Source: Limimaricola pyoseonensis (GTDB lineage Bacteria > Pseudomonadota > Alphaproteobacteria > Rhodobacterales > Rhodobacteraceae). From it: a stretch of DNA of 64,000 nucleotides. This document shows positions 39,153 through 47,091 of this stretch, one piece after another. Below the pieces are notes generated by a model. The model did no database searches. It worked only from the letters and a program-made list of their open reading frames with translations, and had not been told where the DNA came from. Every line of letters starts with the position of its first letter. Within the stretch, counting starts at the first letter, position 1. Location of the stretch: contig NZ_FNAT01000002.1 of assembly GCF_900102015.1 (NCBI RefSeq), positions 62,001-126,000 of the forward strand, given 5' to 3'. Both the position numbers and the translations under genes were made by a program.

Positions 39153-39352
39153 AGATCTACCGCTTTCTGTCCGGGGACGACACCTCGGCCTTCTGCCACA
39201 AGGTGACCGAGGCGCTGAACAAGGGCTGGGAGCTTTACGGCCAGCCCACCTACGCCTTCGACGCCGCCAACGGCGTGATGCGCTGCGGCCAGGCGGTGAC
39301 GAAGGAGGTCGAGGGCGAATACGACCCCGACCTGCGGCTCGGCACGCTCTGA
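39149..39352 (+). CDS. DUF1737 small protein
   Basis: 67 aa from ATG 39149, overlapping the NnrU stop (ATGA). The pattern KIYRFLSGDDTSAFCHKVTEALNKGWELYGQPTYAFD is the DUF1737 signature, a small soluble domain of unknown function. It is the last gene of the three-gene coupled unit before the sdh regulatory region. Confidence 0.88.
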   Translation: MKIYRFLSGDDTSAFCHKVTEALNKGWELYGQPTYAFDAANGVMRCGQAVTKEVEGEYDPDLRLGTL

Positions 39353-39444
39353 ACACGCCTGGCGGGTGCGCGCGATGTCGCATCCCGCTGGTCGCCCCGG
39401 CCCGCGCGCCCTAGGTGCCGGGGCATGAGTCACCGGGCCCCGAC

Positions 39445-39458
39445 TGCTAGCGCAAACA
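39445..39458. promoter_or_regulatory. GCGC-centred LacI-type palindrome upstream of sdhC
   Basis: TGCTAGCGCAAACA matches 12 of 14 positions of TGTTAGCGCTAACA (recalled as the CceR-type consensus). It abuts the first TGTGATCACA palindrome on its promoter-distal side. Confidence 0.5.
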
Positions 39459-39459
39459 G

Positions 39460-39490
39460 TGTGATCACACGCCCCGCGGCTGTGATCACG
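39460..39490. promoter_or_regulatory. Paired TGTGATCAC palindromes upstream of sdhC
   Basis: TGTGATCACA at 39460-39469 and TGTGATCACG at 39481-39490, 21 bp apart centre to centre, 143-173 bases before sdhC. The spacer CGCCCCGCGGC resembles the one upstream of sucC (GCCCCGAAAAC read towards sucC). The remaining ~240 bases of this intergenic region hold nothing else that I can name. Confidence 0.7.
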
Positions 39491-39632
39491 AGGCGCGAAA
39501 TCCCGCCAACTGCGGCGATTTTTCACCGGCTTTCGCCTTGCCGGCGGGTGACAGCCCGCCGAAAATCGCTAGGGATAGGCCAGCCGGAGCGCGCCCGCGA
39601 GGCCGCCCAACCGCCACTGTAAGGACGACGCC

Positions 39633-40016
39633 ATGGCCGACGTGAACCGGGGCAACCGCCCGCTCTCGCCACATCTCTCGATCTATCGCTGGCACATCCC
39701 GATGCTGACCTCGATCCTGACACGGATCACCGGCAACGCGCTGATCGTCACCGCGATCATGGTGGTGTGGTGGTTCGCGGCCGCGGCCGCCGGGCCCGAG
39801 AACTTCGCCGTGGCGGACGGCTTCATCCGCAGCTGGTTCGGCGACCTGGTGCTGTTCTTCTCGGTGCTGGGCCTGTGGTACCACACGCTGGCCGGGATCC
39901 GGCACCTGATCTGGGACGAGGGCAAGATGCTCGAGCTCGACAAGGCCGAGCTGCTCGGACAGATCATCCTGATCGTCTCGGTGCTGCTCACCATCTTCAC
40001 CGTCGTCGTTCTCTGA
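39633..40016 (+). CDS. sdhC: Succinate dehydrogenase cytochrome b556 subunit
   Basis: 127 aa, three membrane segments. Family motifs are [26 protein letters not shown] (quinone-site region) and the haem-ligand histidine in [15 protein letters not shown]. With SdhD it anchors SdhAB in the inner membrane and passes electrons to ubiquinone. It is the first gene of the sdh operon, 280 bases after DUF1737, with a composite regulatory element in that gap. Confidence 0.96.
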   Translation: MADVNRGNRPLSPHLSIYRWHIPMLTSILTRITGNALIVTAIMVVWWFAAAAAGPENFAVADGFIRSWFGDLVLFFSVLGLWYHTLAGIRHLIWDEGKMLELDKAELLGQIILIVSVLLTIFTVVVL

Positions 40017-40027
40017 AAGGGGCAGTC

Positions 40028-40399
40028 ATGGCTTACCTGACCGACCGCAAGCGCGCGCACGGCCTCGGCGCCTCGCATTCCGGCACGAAAGCGCATTGGC
40101 GCATGTCGCTCTCCTCGGTGGCGCTGGTGCTTCTGGTGCCGCTCTTCGTCTTCACCTTCGGCGCGATCCTCGGGTCGAGCTACGAGGAAGTCGTCATCTA
40201 CTACCAGCGCCCGCTTCCGGCGGTGATCGCGCTGCTCACCTTCCTCGTCGGCTTCTGGCACTTCCGCGCCGGCGCCAAGATCATGATCGAGGACTATTCG
40301 CGCGGCCTCTCGCGCAAGGCGCTGCTGGCCGGGCTGACCTGCCTGTCCTACGGCCTCGCCGCGATCGGCGCCTTCGCCGTGATCCGCCTCGCCCTCTGA
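40028..40399 (+). CDS. sdhD: Succinate dehydrogenase hydrophobic anchor subunit
   Basis: 123 aa from ATG 40028, three membrane segments. It has the typical soluble N-terminus ([21 protein letters not shown]) and the [15 protein letters not shown] segment, where the histidine and Asp-Tyr contribute to haem and quinone binding. It starts 11 bases after sdhC and is followed 14 bases later by sdhA. Confidence 0.95.
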   Translation: MAYLTDRKRAHGLGASHSGTKAHWRMSLSSVALVLLVPLFVFTFGAILGSSYEEVVIYYQRPLPAVIALLTFLVGFWHFRAGAKIMIEDYSRGLSRKALLAGLTCLSYGLAAIGAFAVIRLAL

Positions 40400-40413
40400 C
40401 CCGGAGCCCCGTA

Positions 40414-42219
40414 ATGGCAGCCTACGAATACGAAACGCACGAATACGACGTGGTGGTGGTCGGCGCCGGCGGCGCGGGCCTGCGCGCCACGCTCGGCATG
40501 GCCGAGCAGGGCCTGCGCACCGCCTGCATCTCCAAGGTCTTCCCGACCCGCTCGCACACCGTCGCGGCGCAAGGCGGCATCGCCGCCAGCTTGGGCAACA
40601 TGGGCCCCGACAGCTGGCAGTGGCACATGTACGACACGGTGAAGGGCTCCGACTGGCTCGGCGACACCGACGCCATGGAATACCTCGCCCGCGAGGCCCC
40701 CAAGGCGGTCTACGAGCTCGAGCATTACGGCGTGCCCTTCTCGCGCACCGAGGAAGGCAAAATCTATCAGCGCCCCTTCGGCGGTCACACGACCGAATAC
40801 GGTGAAGGCCCGCCGGTGCAGCGCACCTGCGCCGCCGCCGACCGCACCGGCCACGCAATCCTGCACACGCTCTACGGCCAGTCGCTGAAGCAGAAGGCCG
40901 AGTTCTACATCGAGTACTTCGCCATCGACCTCTTGATGGACGATGACGGCACCTGCCGCGGCGTGCTGGCGTGGAAGCTCGACGACGGCACCATGCATGT
41001 CTTCGCCGCCAAGATGGTGGTGCTGGCAACCGGCGGCTACGGCCGCGCCTATTTCTCCGCCACCTCGGCGCACACCTGCACCGGCGATGGCGGCGGCATG
41101 GTGGCGCGCGCGGGCCTGCCGCTGCAGGACATGGAGTTCGTGCAGTTCCACCCGACCGGCATCTACGGCGCCGGCTGCCTGATCACCGAGGGCGCGCGCG
41201 GTGAGGGCGGCTACCTCACCAACTCCGAGGGCGAGCGCTTCATGGAGCGCTACGCACCCACCTACAAGGACCTCGCCTCGCGCGACGTGGTCTCGCGCTG
41301 CATGACCATGGAGATCCGCGAGGGCCGGGGCGTCGGCAAGGATGGCGACCACATCCACCTGCACCTCAACCACCTGCCGCCCGAGACCCTGGCCGAGCGT
41401 CTGCCCGGCATCTCGGAATCGGCGCGCATCTTCGCCGGCGTCGACGTCACCAAGGAGCCGATCCCGGTGCTGCCGACGGTGCACTACAACATGGGCGGCA
41501 TCCCCACGAACTACTGGGGCGAGGTGCTGAACCCGACCAAGGACAGCCCCGACGCCGTGGCCCCGGGCCTGATGGCTGTGGGCGAGGCGGGCTGCGCGAG
41601 CGTCCACGGCGCCAACCGGCTCGGCTCCAACTCGCTGATCGACCTCGTGGTGTTCGGCCGCGCCGCGGCGATCCGCGCGCGCCAGGTCGTCGACCCCGAG
41701 ACGGCAGTGAAGGCGCCGGCGCAGGCGGCGATCGACAAGGCCTTCGACCGCTTCGACGGTCTGCGCCATGCCTCGGGCTCCGTCGCCACCGCCGAGCTGC
41801 GGCTCGAGATGCAGAAGACCATGCAGCAAGACGCCGCCGTCTTCCGCACCGACAAGACGCTGGCCGAGGGCATGCAGAAGATGGAGGGCGTGGCGTCCAA
41901 GATGGACGACATCCGCGTCACCGACCGCAGCCTGGTGTGGAACTCCGACCTGATGGAGACGCTGGAGCTCGCCAACCTGATGCCCAACGCGCTGGCCACC
42001 ATCACCGCCGCCGAGGCGCGCAAGGAAAGCCGCGGCGCGCATGCGCATGAGGACCACCCCGACCGCAACGACGAGGAATGGCGCAAGCACTCCCTCGCCT
42101 GGGTCGAGGGCGCGAAGGCCCGGCTCGACTACCGGCCGGTGCATCTCGACCCGCTGACCAAGGCGGAGGAGGGCGGCATCGACCTCAAGAAGATCGCGCC
42201 GAAGGCGCGGGTCTACTGA
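40414..42219 (+). CDS. sdhA: Succinate dehydrogenase flavoprotein subunit
   Basis: 601 aa from ATG 40414. FAD-binding GAGGAG (17-22), covalent-flavin histidine in [12 protein letters not shown] (His48), the substrate-site segment [11 protein letters not shown], and MGGIPTNY. It oxidises succinate to fumarate. Its stop overlaps the start of a small lipoprotein gene (TGATG) inserted between sdhA and sdhB. Confidence 0.98.
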   Translation: MAAYEYETHEYDVVVVGAGGAGLRATLGMAEQGLRTACISKVFPTRSHTVAAQGGIAASLGNMGPDSWQWHMYDTVKGSDWLGDTDAMEYLAREAPKAVYELEHYGVPFSRTEEGKIYQRPFGGHTTEYGEGPPVQRTCAAADRTGHAILHTLYGQSLKQKAEFYIEYFAIDLLMDDDGTCRGVLAWKLDDGTMHVFAAKMVVLATGGYGRAYFSATSAHTCTGDGGGMVARAGLPLQDMEFVQFHPTGIYGAGCLITEGARGEGGYLTNSEGERFMERYAPTYKDLASRDVVSRCMTMEIREGRGVGKDGDHIHLHLNHLPPETLAERLPGISESARIFAGVDVTKEPIPVLPTVHYNMGGIPTNYWGEVLNPTKDSPDAVAPGLMAVGEAGCASVHGANRLGSNSLIDLVVFGRAAAIRARQVVDPETAVKAPAQAAIDKAFDRFDGLRHASGSVATAELRLEMQKTMQQDAAVFRTDKTLAEGMQKMEGVASKMDDIRVTDRSLVWNSDLMETLELANLMPNALATITAAEARKESRGAHAHEDHPDRNDEEWRKHSLAWVEGAKARLDYRPVHLDPLTKAEEGGIDLKKIAPKARVY

Positions 42220-42506
42220 TGCGCGCGGCGCTCCTCATCGGCCTGCCGCTGCTGCTCGCCGCCTGCGCGCAGCAGCCGCTGTCGCCCGAGGCGGCGGCGC
42301 GGGTCTGCGAGGAGCGCGCCCGCGCCGCGCAGGCGCCGACCGGGCGCGCCCGGATCGGCGTCAGCTCGGACGAGGGCCTCTCGACCGGCATCGCGATCGG
42401 CGTCAGCGGCGACTTCCTGCGCGGCCGCGACCCGCTCGAGGTCTACGAACGATGCGTGGTGGAGCGCAGCGGGGCGCTGCCCGTGCGCCCGCCGCGGCTC
42501 AGATGA
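42219..42506 (+). CDS. Small lipoprotein inserted between sdhA and sdhB
   Basis: 95 aa starting at an ATG that overlaps the sdhA stop (TGATG). It has a short hydrophobic signal ([12 protein letters not shown]) with a lipobox cysteine at 16, so it is predicted to be an outer- or inner-membrane lipoprotein. Two further cysteines (RVCEERA, YERCVVE) could form a disulfide. There is no named family that I recognise. Its place in the sdh operon suggests an accessory role for complex II or envelope, but this is inference. Confidence 0.75.
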   Translation: MRAALLIGLPLLLAACAQQPLSPEAAARVCEERARAAQAPTGRARIGVSSDEGLSTGIAIGVSGDFLRGRDPLEVYERCVVERSGALPVRPPRLR

Positions 42507-42536
42507 CCGATCTCACCGATTTCCATGCGACGACCA

Positions 42537-42555
42537 CCGGAGGCACGGCCTCCGG
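42537..42555 (+). terminator. Attenuator-like hairpin before sdhB
   Basis: CCGGAGGC-ACG-GCCTCCGG is followed by CGTTTT, the form of an intrinsic terminator, yet sdhB starts 24 bases later. It may reduce read-through or stabilise the upstream mRNA. Confidence 0.55.
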
Positions 42556-42579
42556 CGTTTTCCCCAAGGAGACCTGACC

Positions 42580-43359
42580 ATGGTCCAGCTCAAGCTTCCG
42601 AAGAACAGCCGCATCACCCACGGCAAGACCTGGCCCAAGCCGGAGGGTGCCAAGAACGTCCGCAAGGTGCAGGTCTACCGCTGGAACCCCGATGACGGGA
42701 AGAACCCGCGGGTCGACACCTATTTCGTCGACATGGACAGCTGCGGCCCGATGGTCCTGGACGCGCTGATCAAGATCAAGAACGAGATCGACCCGACGCT
42801 GACCTTCCGCCGCTCCTGCCGGGAAGGCATCTGCGGCTCCTGCGCGATGAACATCGACGGGCGCAACACGCTGGCCTGCACCTACGGGCTCGACGAGATC
42901 CAGGGCGACATCAAGATCTACCCGCTGCCGCACATGCCGGTGGTCAAGGACCTGATCCCCGACCTCACCCATTTCTACGCGCAGCACGCCTCGATCCGGC
43001 CCTGGCTCGAGACCGAGACCAACACGCCGGCCAAGGAATGGCGCCAGTCGATCGAGGACCGCAAGAAGCTCGACGGTCTCTACGAGTGCATCATGTGCGC
43101 GTCCTGCTCGACCGCCTGCCCGTCCTACTGGTGGAACGGCGACCGCTATCTCGGGCCGGCCGCGCTCTTGCACGCCTATCGCTGGATCGTCGACAGCCGC
43201 GACGAGGCCACGGGCGAGCGGCTCGACGATCTCGAGGACGAGTTCAAGCTCTACCGCTGCCACACCATCATGAACTGCGCCAAGACCTGCCCGAAGGGTC
43301 TGAACCCGGCGAAGGCGATCGCCTCGATCAAGCACATGATGGTCGAGCGGGCCGTATGA
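42580..43359 (+). CDS. sdhB: Succinate dehydrogenase iron-sulfur subunit
   Basis: 259 aa. [2Fe-2S] cluster cysteines are Cys80, Cys85, Cys88 and Cys100 ([10 protein letters not shown]...C). The [4Fe-4S]/[3Fe-4S] ligands are in [12 protein letters not shown] (170-180) and [12 protein letters not shown] (227-237). It carries electrons from the SdhA flavin to quinone. A good AAGGAG site precedes the start. Its stop overlaps the start of a DUF1989 gene (ATGA). Confidence 0.98.
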   Translation: MVQLKLPKNSRITHGKTWPKPEGAKNVRKVQVYRWNPDDGKNPRVDTYFVDMDSCGPMVLDALIKIKNEIDPTLTFRRSCREGICGSCAMNIDGRNTLACTYGLDEIQGDIKIYPLPHMPVVKDLIPDLTHFYAQHASIRPWLETETNTPAKEWRQSIEDRKKLDGLYECIMCASCSTACPSYWWNGDRYLGPAALLHAYRWIVDSRDEATGERLDDLEDEFKLYRCHTIMNCAKTCPKGLNPAKAIASIKHMMVERAV

Positions 43360-44201
43360 GCGCCGCGCCGTCCGACGCCGATGCGCGCCGGGCGGCGCCC
43401 CCGGTTCTGGTCTATCCCGATGGCAGCCTGACGCCGCCGCCGATGGACCTCTATGCCCGCGCCGCCGCGACGGCGCAGGCGGTGGCCGACGTGATCGTGC
43501 CGCCGCGCGACGCCGCCGCGATCGAGGTCCCGGCGGGGTCGATCCTGCGGCTGGGCTGCCCCGAGGGGCCACAGGTGGGCGACCTGAACCTCTTCGCCCT
43601 GAACGACCTCTCCGAGCGGTTCTATTCCGGCAAGACCCGCGCGCTGCACGGCACGCATGTGAGCACGGGCGACCGGCTCTGGTCATGCTTCCCGCATCTG
43701 CGGCCGATGGCGACGATCATCGCCGACAGCCTGTCATGGTACGGTATCGACGCCGACGGCGGCTCGGTGCACGACGTGATCGGCACGCGCTGCGACCCCT
43801 ACACGCATCACCTGCTGTCTGGCGAAGACTACGACCGCTGCTGCCATTCCAACCTGACCCGCGCGCTGGCCGCCCATGCCGGCCTCGCGCCCGAGGAGGC
43901 CGAGCGCCACGTGCATGACGTGCTCAACGTCTTCATGTGCACGGGCTTCAGCCGCGACGCGGGGCGCTACTTCATGAAGGCGAGCCCGGTGCGGGCGGGG
44001 GATCATCTCGACCTCTTCGCCGAGGTCGACCTCTTGGCGGTGATGAGCGCCTGTCCGGGCGGCGATTGCGGGCAGGAGCATTCCAGCGACCGCGCCGCCT
44101 GCCATCCGCTCGGCATGACGGTGCTGCGGCCCGAGGCGGGGATGCTGGAAGGGTGGGAGAGCCCGGCCCGCAACGGCTATGCCGGCGGGCACGGGCTCTG
44201 A
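43356..44201 (+). CDS. DUF1989 / urea-carboxylase-associated family protein
   Basis: 281 aa. Cofactor-poor soluble protein with [34 protein letters not shown]...[18 protein letters not shown] and the Cys/His-rich [14 protein letters not shown], typical of DUF1989 (related to urea carboxylase/allophanate-associated proteins and aminomethyltransferase-like folds). The start overlaps the sdhB stop (ATGA), so it is translationally coupled to complex II. No urea or purine gene is directly adjacent except deoD, which converges. Confidence 0.88.
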   Translation: MSAAPSDADARRAAPPVLVYPDGSLTPPPMDLYARAAATAQAVADVIVPPRDAAAIEVPAGSILRLGCPEGPQVGDLNLFALNDLSERFYSGKTRALHGTHVSTGDRLWSCFPHLRPMATIIADSLSWYGIDADGGSVHDVIGTRCDPYTHHLLSGEDYDRCCHSNLTRALAAHAGLAPEEAERHVHDVLNVFMCTGFSRDAGRYFMKASPVRAGDHLDLFAEVDLLAVMSACPGGDCGQEHSSDRAACHPLGMTVLRPEAGMLEGWESPARNGYAGGHGL

Positions 44202-44204
44202 GCT

Positions 44205-44909
44205 TCAGGCGAAGGCCGCCTGAAGCGCGATCTCGACCATGTCGCCGAAGCTGCGCTCGCGCTCGATCGCCGGCAGGTCCTCGCCGGTGACGAGGTGGTC
44301 CGAGACGGTCAGCACGGCCAGCGCCCGGCGGCCATGGCGCGCGGCCAGCGTGTAGAGCTCGGCCGCCTCCATTTCCACCGCGAGGATGCCGTGCCGCACC
44401 ATCTGCTCGTGCAGGTCGGGCCGCTCGTCGTAGAAGGTGTCGGACGAGTAGATCCCGCCGACATGCGTCTTGGTGCCCCGCGCCACGGCCGCGTCATGCG
44501 CTGCGCGCAGCAGCCCGTAATCGGCATGCGGCGCGTAGTGGATCTCGCGCAGCATGGCGCGCGAGGGGTTGCCGACGCTCGAGGCGGTCATCGCGATCAC
44601 CACGTCGCGCACGCCGACATGGGTCTGCATCGCGCCGCAGGAGCCGATCCGGATCAGCGTCTTGGCGTCGTAGTCGCGGATCAGCTCGTTGGCGTAGATC
44701 GACAGCGACGGCATCCCCATGCCCGAGCCCTGGATCGTCACCCGGTGGCCGTTCCAGGTGCCGGTGAAGCCCAGCATGCCGCGCACCTCGTTGATGCAGA
44801 CCGCGTCCTTCAGGAAGGTCTCGGCCGCCCACTTGGCGCGCAGCGGGTCGCCGGGCAACAGCACGGTGTCCGCGATGTCCTCCGGCTTGGCTCCGATATG
44901 CGTCGACAT
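44205..44909 (-). CDS. deoD: Purine-nucleoside phosphorylase, DeoD type
   Basis: 234 aa, the length of the hexameric DeoD family. Motifs are [30 protein letters not shown] (phosphate/ribose region) and [13 protein letters not shown] (purine ribosyl site), plus [11 protein letters not shown]. It splits purine (deoxy)nucleosides to base and (deoxy)ribose 1-phosphate. It lies 3 bases from the convergent DUF1989 stop. A second, structurally distinct PNP lies at 52903. Confidence 0.96.
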   Translation of the reverse strand: MSTHIGAKPEDIADTVLLPGDPLRAKWAAETFLKDAVCINEVRGMLGFTGTWNGHRVTIQGSGMGMPSLSIYANELIRDYDAKTLIRIGSCGAMQTHVGVRDVVIAMTASSVGNPSRAMLREIHYAPHADYGLLRAAHDAAVARGTKTHVGGIYSSDTFYDERPDLHEQMVRHGILAVEMEAAELYTLAARHGRRALAVLTVSDHLVTGEDLPAIERERSFGDMVEIALQAAFA

Positions 44910-44912
44910 GGC

Positions 44913-45233
44913 TCAGACGGCGAAGTCTTCGAGCGGCCGGCCCGCGGCCTCCGCCTCGTTGATCCAGCGCGGCTTGCGGCCCCGGCCCGACCAGGTCTGG
45001 GTCGGATCCTCGGGGTTGCGGAACTTCGCCGGGCGCTTGCTCTTGGTCTTCTTGCCCTTGGACGTGATCTCGGCCAGCTCGCTCAGCGAATAGCCATGCT
45101 CCGCCGCGGCGCGTTCCGCCGCTTCGATCGCCGCTTTCCTTTCGCGCTCGGCCACGGTGGAGAGCGCTTCGTCGATGTCGCGGCGCAGCTCCTCGAGCTC
45201 CTTGCGGGACATTTCGTGCAGTTCTTTGTTCAT
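44913..45233 (-). CDS. H-NS/HvrA family nucleoid protein
   Basis: 106 aa from ATG 45233. The N-terminal helical oligomerisation region (MSRKELEELRRDIDEALSTVAERERKA) is followed by a basic stretch and the DNA-binding motif TWSGRGRKPRW (~83-93). In Rhodobacter the homologue HvrA modulates photosynthesis and nitrogen-fixation genes and silences AT-rich DNA. Its own upstream ~95 bases are much more AT-rich than the rest of the window. Only 3 bases separate its stop from the deoD start. Confidence 0.93.
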   Translation of the reverse strand: MNKELHEMSRKELEELRRDIDEALSTVAERERKAAIEAAERAAAEHGYSLSELAEITSKGKKTKSKRPAKFRNPEDPTQTWSGRGRKPRWINEAEAAGRPLEDFAV

Positions 45234-45327
45234 TCCGGAGTTCCTGAAAACGAATTTCGGCCAGCTATACGATGCTACCTCAGATGATCCAGAAAGATAG
45301 TTCACAACTGTACTAAAGAAAGCCCGT

Positions 45328-46866
45328 TTATTCGGCCGCTGGGCGGTTTTTCTCGATAAGTCGCCTCACGGTTGCCGAAAATTCGGGGCTGCAAATGCGA
45401 CCGGCGTCGAAAACCGCCGCCGCACCCGCGTCAATCAAGGACTTCGAAAGCGTTTCGTCGCCCGGGCCGGCAATGAAGATCGGCAGGCTTCCCAGCCCTT
45501 CGCTGCAAAGCATTTCGCGCAATTCGGGAAATAACCCTGCGTCACAATTTGCGGAGATCGTCAGCAGCAGCCCGCGGGGCCGGTCGCGCAGCGTCGCGGA
45601 CACCACGTCCGCGGGGCGGAGACGGCTACCTATCCGCTTGGCGACGGGGGCGAATTCGGGCGGGAGCGTCATCGGCGCCGGTGCCGACAGCCCGAGGGCG
45701 CCGACCAGAAGTTGCGGCCGCGGCGCGCCGGGTCGGGGGGCTTGAACGGGTTCGGCCCCGGCGGCGCGCAGGGCCCGGGCCCATTCGCCGCAGGTCACGC
45801 CGGCCTTTGCGCAGGCAATCGTCGGTCCCATGACGTTGATTTCGCGTTTCGCGGCCTCCCGCAGGGCCAAAAGCGCCTTTTGTGCGGCATTGCCGTCACG
45901 CCCCGCCCGCGCGGGACCGGCCACGTCGTTTCGGAGGCGAGGTGCGGAATTGGCGAGCGCCGGGCGAACCGCACCATCGGAACGGGTTTCGCCCCATCCG
46001 AAAAATTGTATCAGCTGTGCCTCGCCGGTTTCGAGACGGGCCAGTTCGGCCATCACCGCGCCGTCGCGGGGCAGGGGACGGTCATCGTGACGTTGCGTTT
46101 TTTCGAAAGCGTCACCCGGAATGAATTGAAAAACATTTTCCGGGTCGATCCGCGCGCCATGGCGTTCGAGGCAAATCGCGGCCCAAAGACGCGCCAATTG
46201 CGGCCCGGCCGGTGCCGGCAGCGGGGAAAAGCGGATCGCGGCGGCGAGCGCGCCCCATTGCGCGGGCTTGCTGCGGCGCGCGGCCTCGCGCAGGAGCCGC
46301 AGCGCGGCAAAGAGCGGCCGGGCGGTGCGCTGCGCCGGCGGCAGGCCGCGCCAGGCCGGCCGGTCCGACATGATGACAGCCGGCTGCCACAGCGGCATGT
46401 GCTGCGCGCTCCAGATCAGCAGGTCGGCGCCGGGCCGCGCGAGGGCGTGCTCGGGCCAGGGCGGGGCGTCGGGCGCGGCGCAGGCGCCGACGGGGTCGTT
46501 GCCGCAGCTGCCGCGCAGCCGGGCGGGGGCGATGCCGCGCTCCTCGGCCAGCGCGGCGCAGAGCGCCACGAGCCAAGGCGCGGTGGCGTCGGCGGACAGG
46601 CGCAGCTCGACCCGGTCGAGCGGCACGCCCGCCAGCAGCACGCGCAAATCGTCGAGGTCGCGCAGCGGCACGCCGTCGCCGCCAAGATGCCCGCCGGCCA
46701 GAGGGTGGTCGCTGTCGCAGCCGATCCGGCCGGGCAGGTCGGGGCGCAGCCGCAGCGCCGCCGCGCCCGCCTCAAGCGCCGCGCGGCAGGCCGCGGCGGC
46801 ATCCTCGAGGCGGCCATGGTCGATGGCGGCCTCGGGCCGCGCGGGATCTGGCGGGGGAATGCTCAT
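45328..46866 (-). CDS. Degenerate methylmalonyl-CoA mutase-like protein
   Basis: 512 aa from ATG 46866. Recognisable mutase landmarks are CDSDHPLAGGHLGGDGVPL (50-68), GVPLDRVELRLSADATAPWLVALCAALAEERG (80-111), GSCGNDP (119-125), a degenerate SGYH-like SAQHMP (His156) and AREAAKREINVMGPTIACAKAGVTCGEW near 360. The C-terminus follows the second half of a B12-binding domain (VFDAG, AVFD). It lacks the N-terminal RPWTIRQYAG substrate segment and any DXHXXG cobalamin motif, as in non-catalytic MutA-type small subunits. No large subunit is in the window. It may be a structural partner or an inactive paralogue. Confidence 0.75.
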   Translation of the reverse strand: MSIPPPDPARPEAAIDHGRLEDAAAACRAALEAGAAALRLRPDLPGRIGCDSDHPLAGGHLGGDGVPLRDLDDLRVLLAGVPLDRVELRLSADATAPWLVALCAALAEERGIAPARLRGSCGNDPVGACAAPDAPPWPEHALARPGADLLIWSAQHMPLWQPAVIMSDRPAWRGLPPAQRTARPLFAALRLLREAARRSKPAQWGALAAAIRFSPLPAPAGPQLARLWAAICLERHGARIDPENVFQFIPGDAFEKTQRHDDRPLPRDGAVMAELARLETGEAQLIQFFGWGETRSDGAVRPALANSAPRLRNDVAGPARAGRDGNAAQKALLALREAAKREINVMGPTIACAKAGVTCGEWARALRAAGAEPVQAPRPGAPRPQLLVGALGLSAPAPMTLPPEFAPVAKRIGSRLRPADVVSATLRDRPRGLLLTISANCDAGLFPELREMLCSEGLGSLPIFIAGPGDETLSKSLIDAGAAAVFDAGRICSPEFSATVRRLIEKNRPAAE

Positions 46867-47091
46867 GTGACGTCCGGTTCGCTGTTTCGGGCCGGCATCG
46901 GCCGTCGCCGCTCGATCGAGGCCGGCCTTCTGCCGGGCGGGGCCATGATGCGCCGCGGCGGGGCACAGGTCCAGACCGGCGGGGCGCGCGGGCCGCGGCG
47001 ATCGGCAGCGCTGCATCACCCCGCGGTCGCCGTGGCCGTGCAGGCCGGCGCGGTGCTACACCCCGCCGCCGATTTCCGGCAGTGTCGCCCC

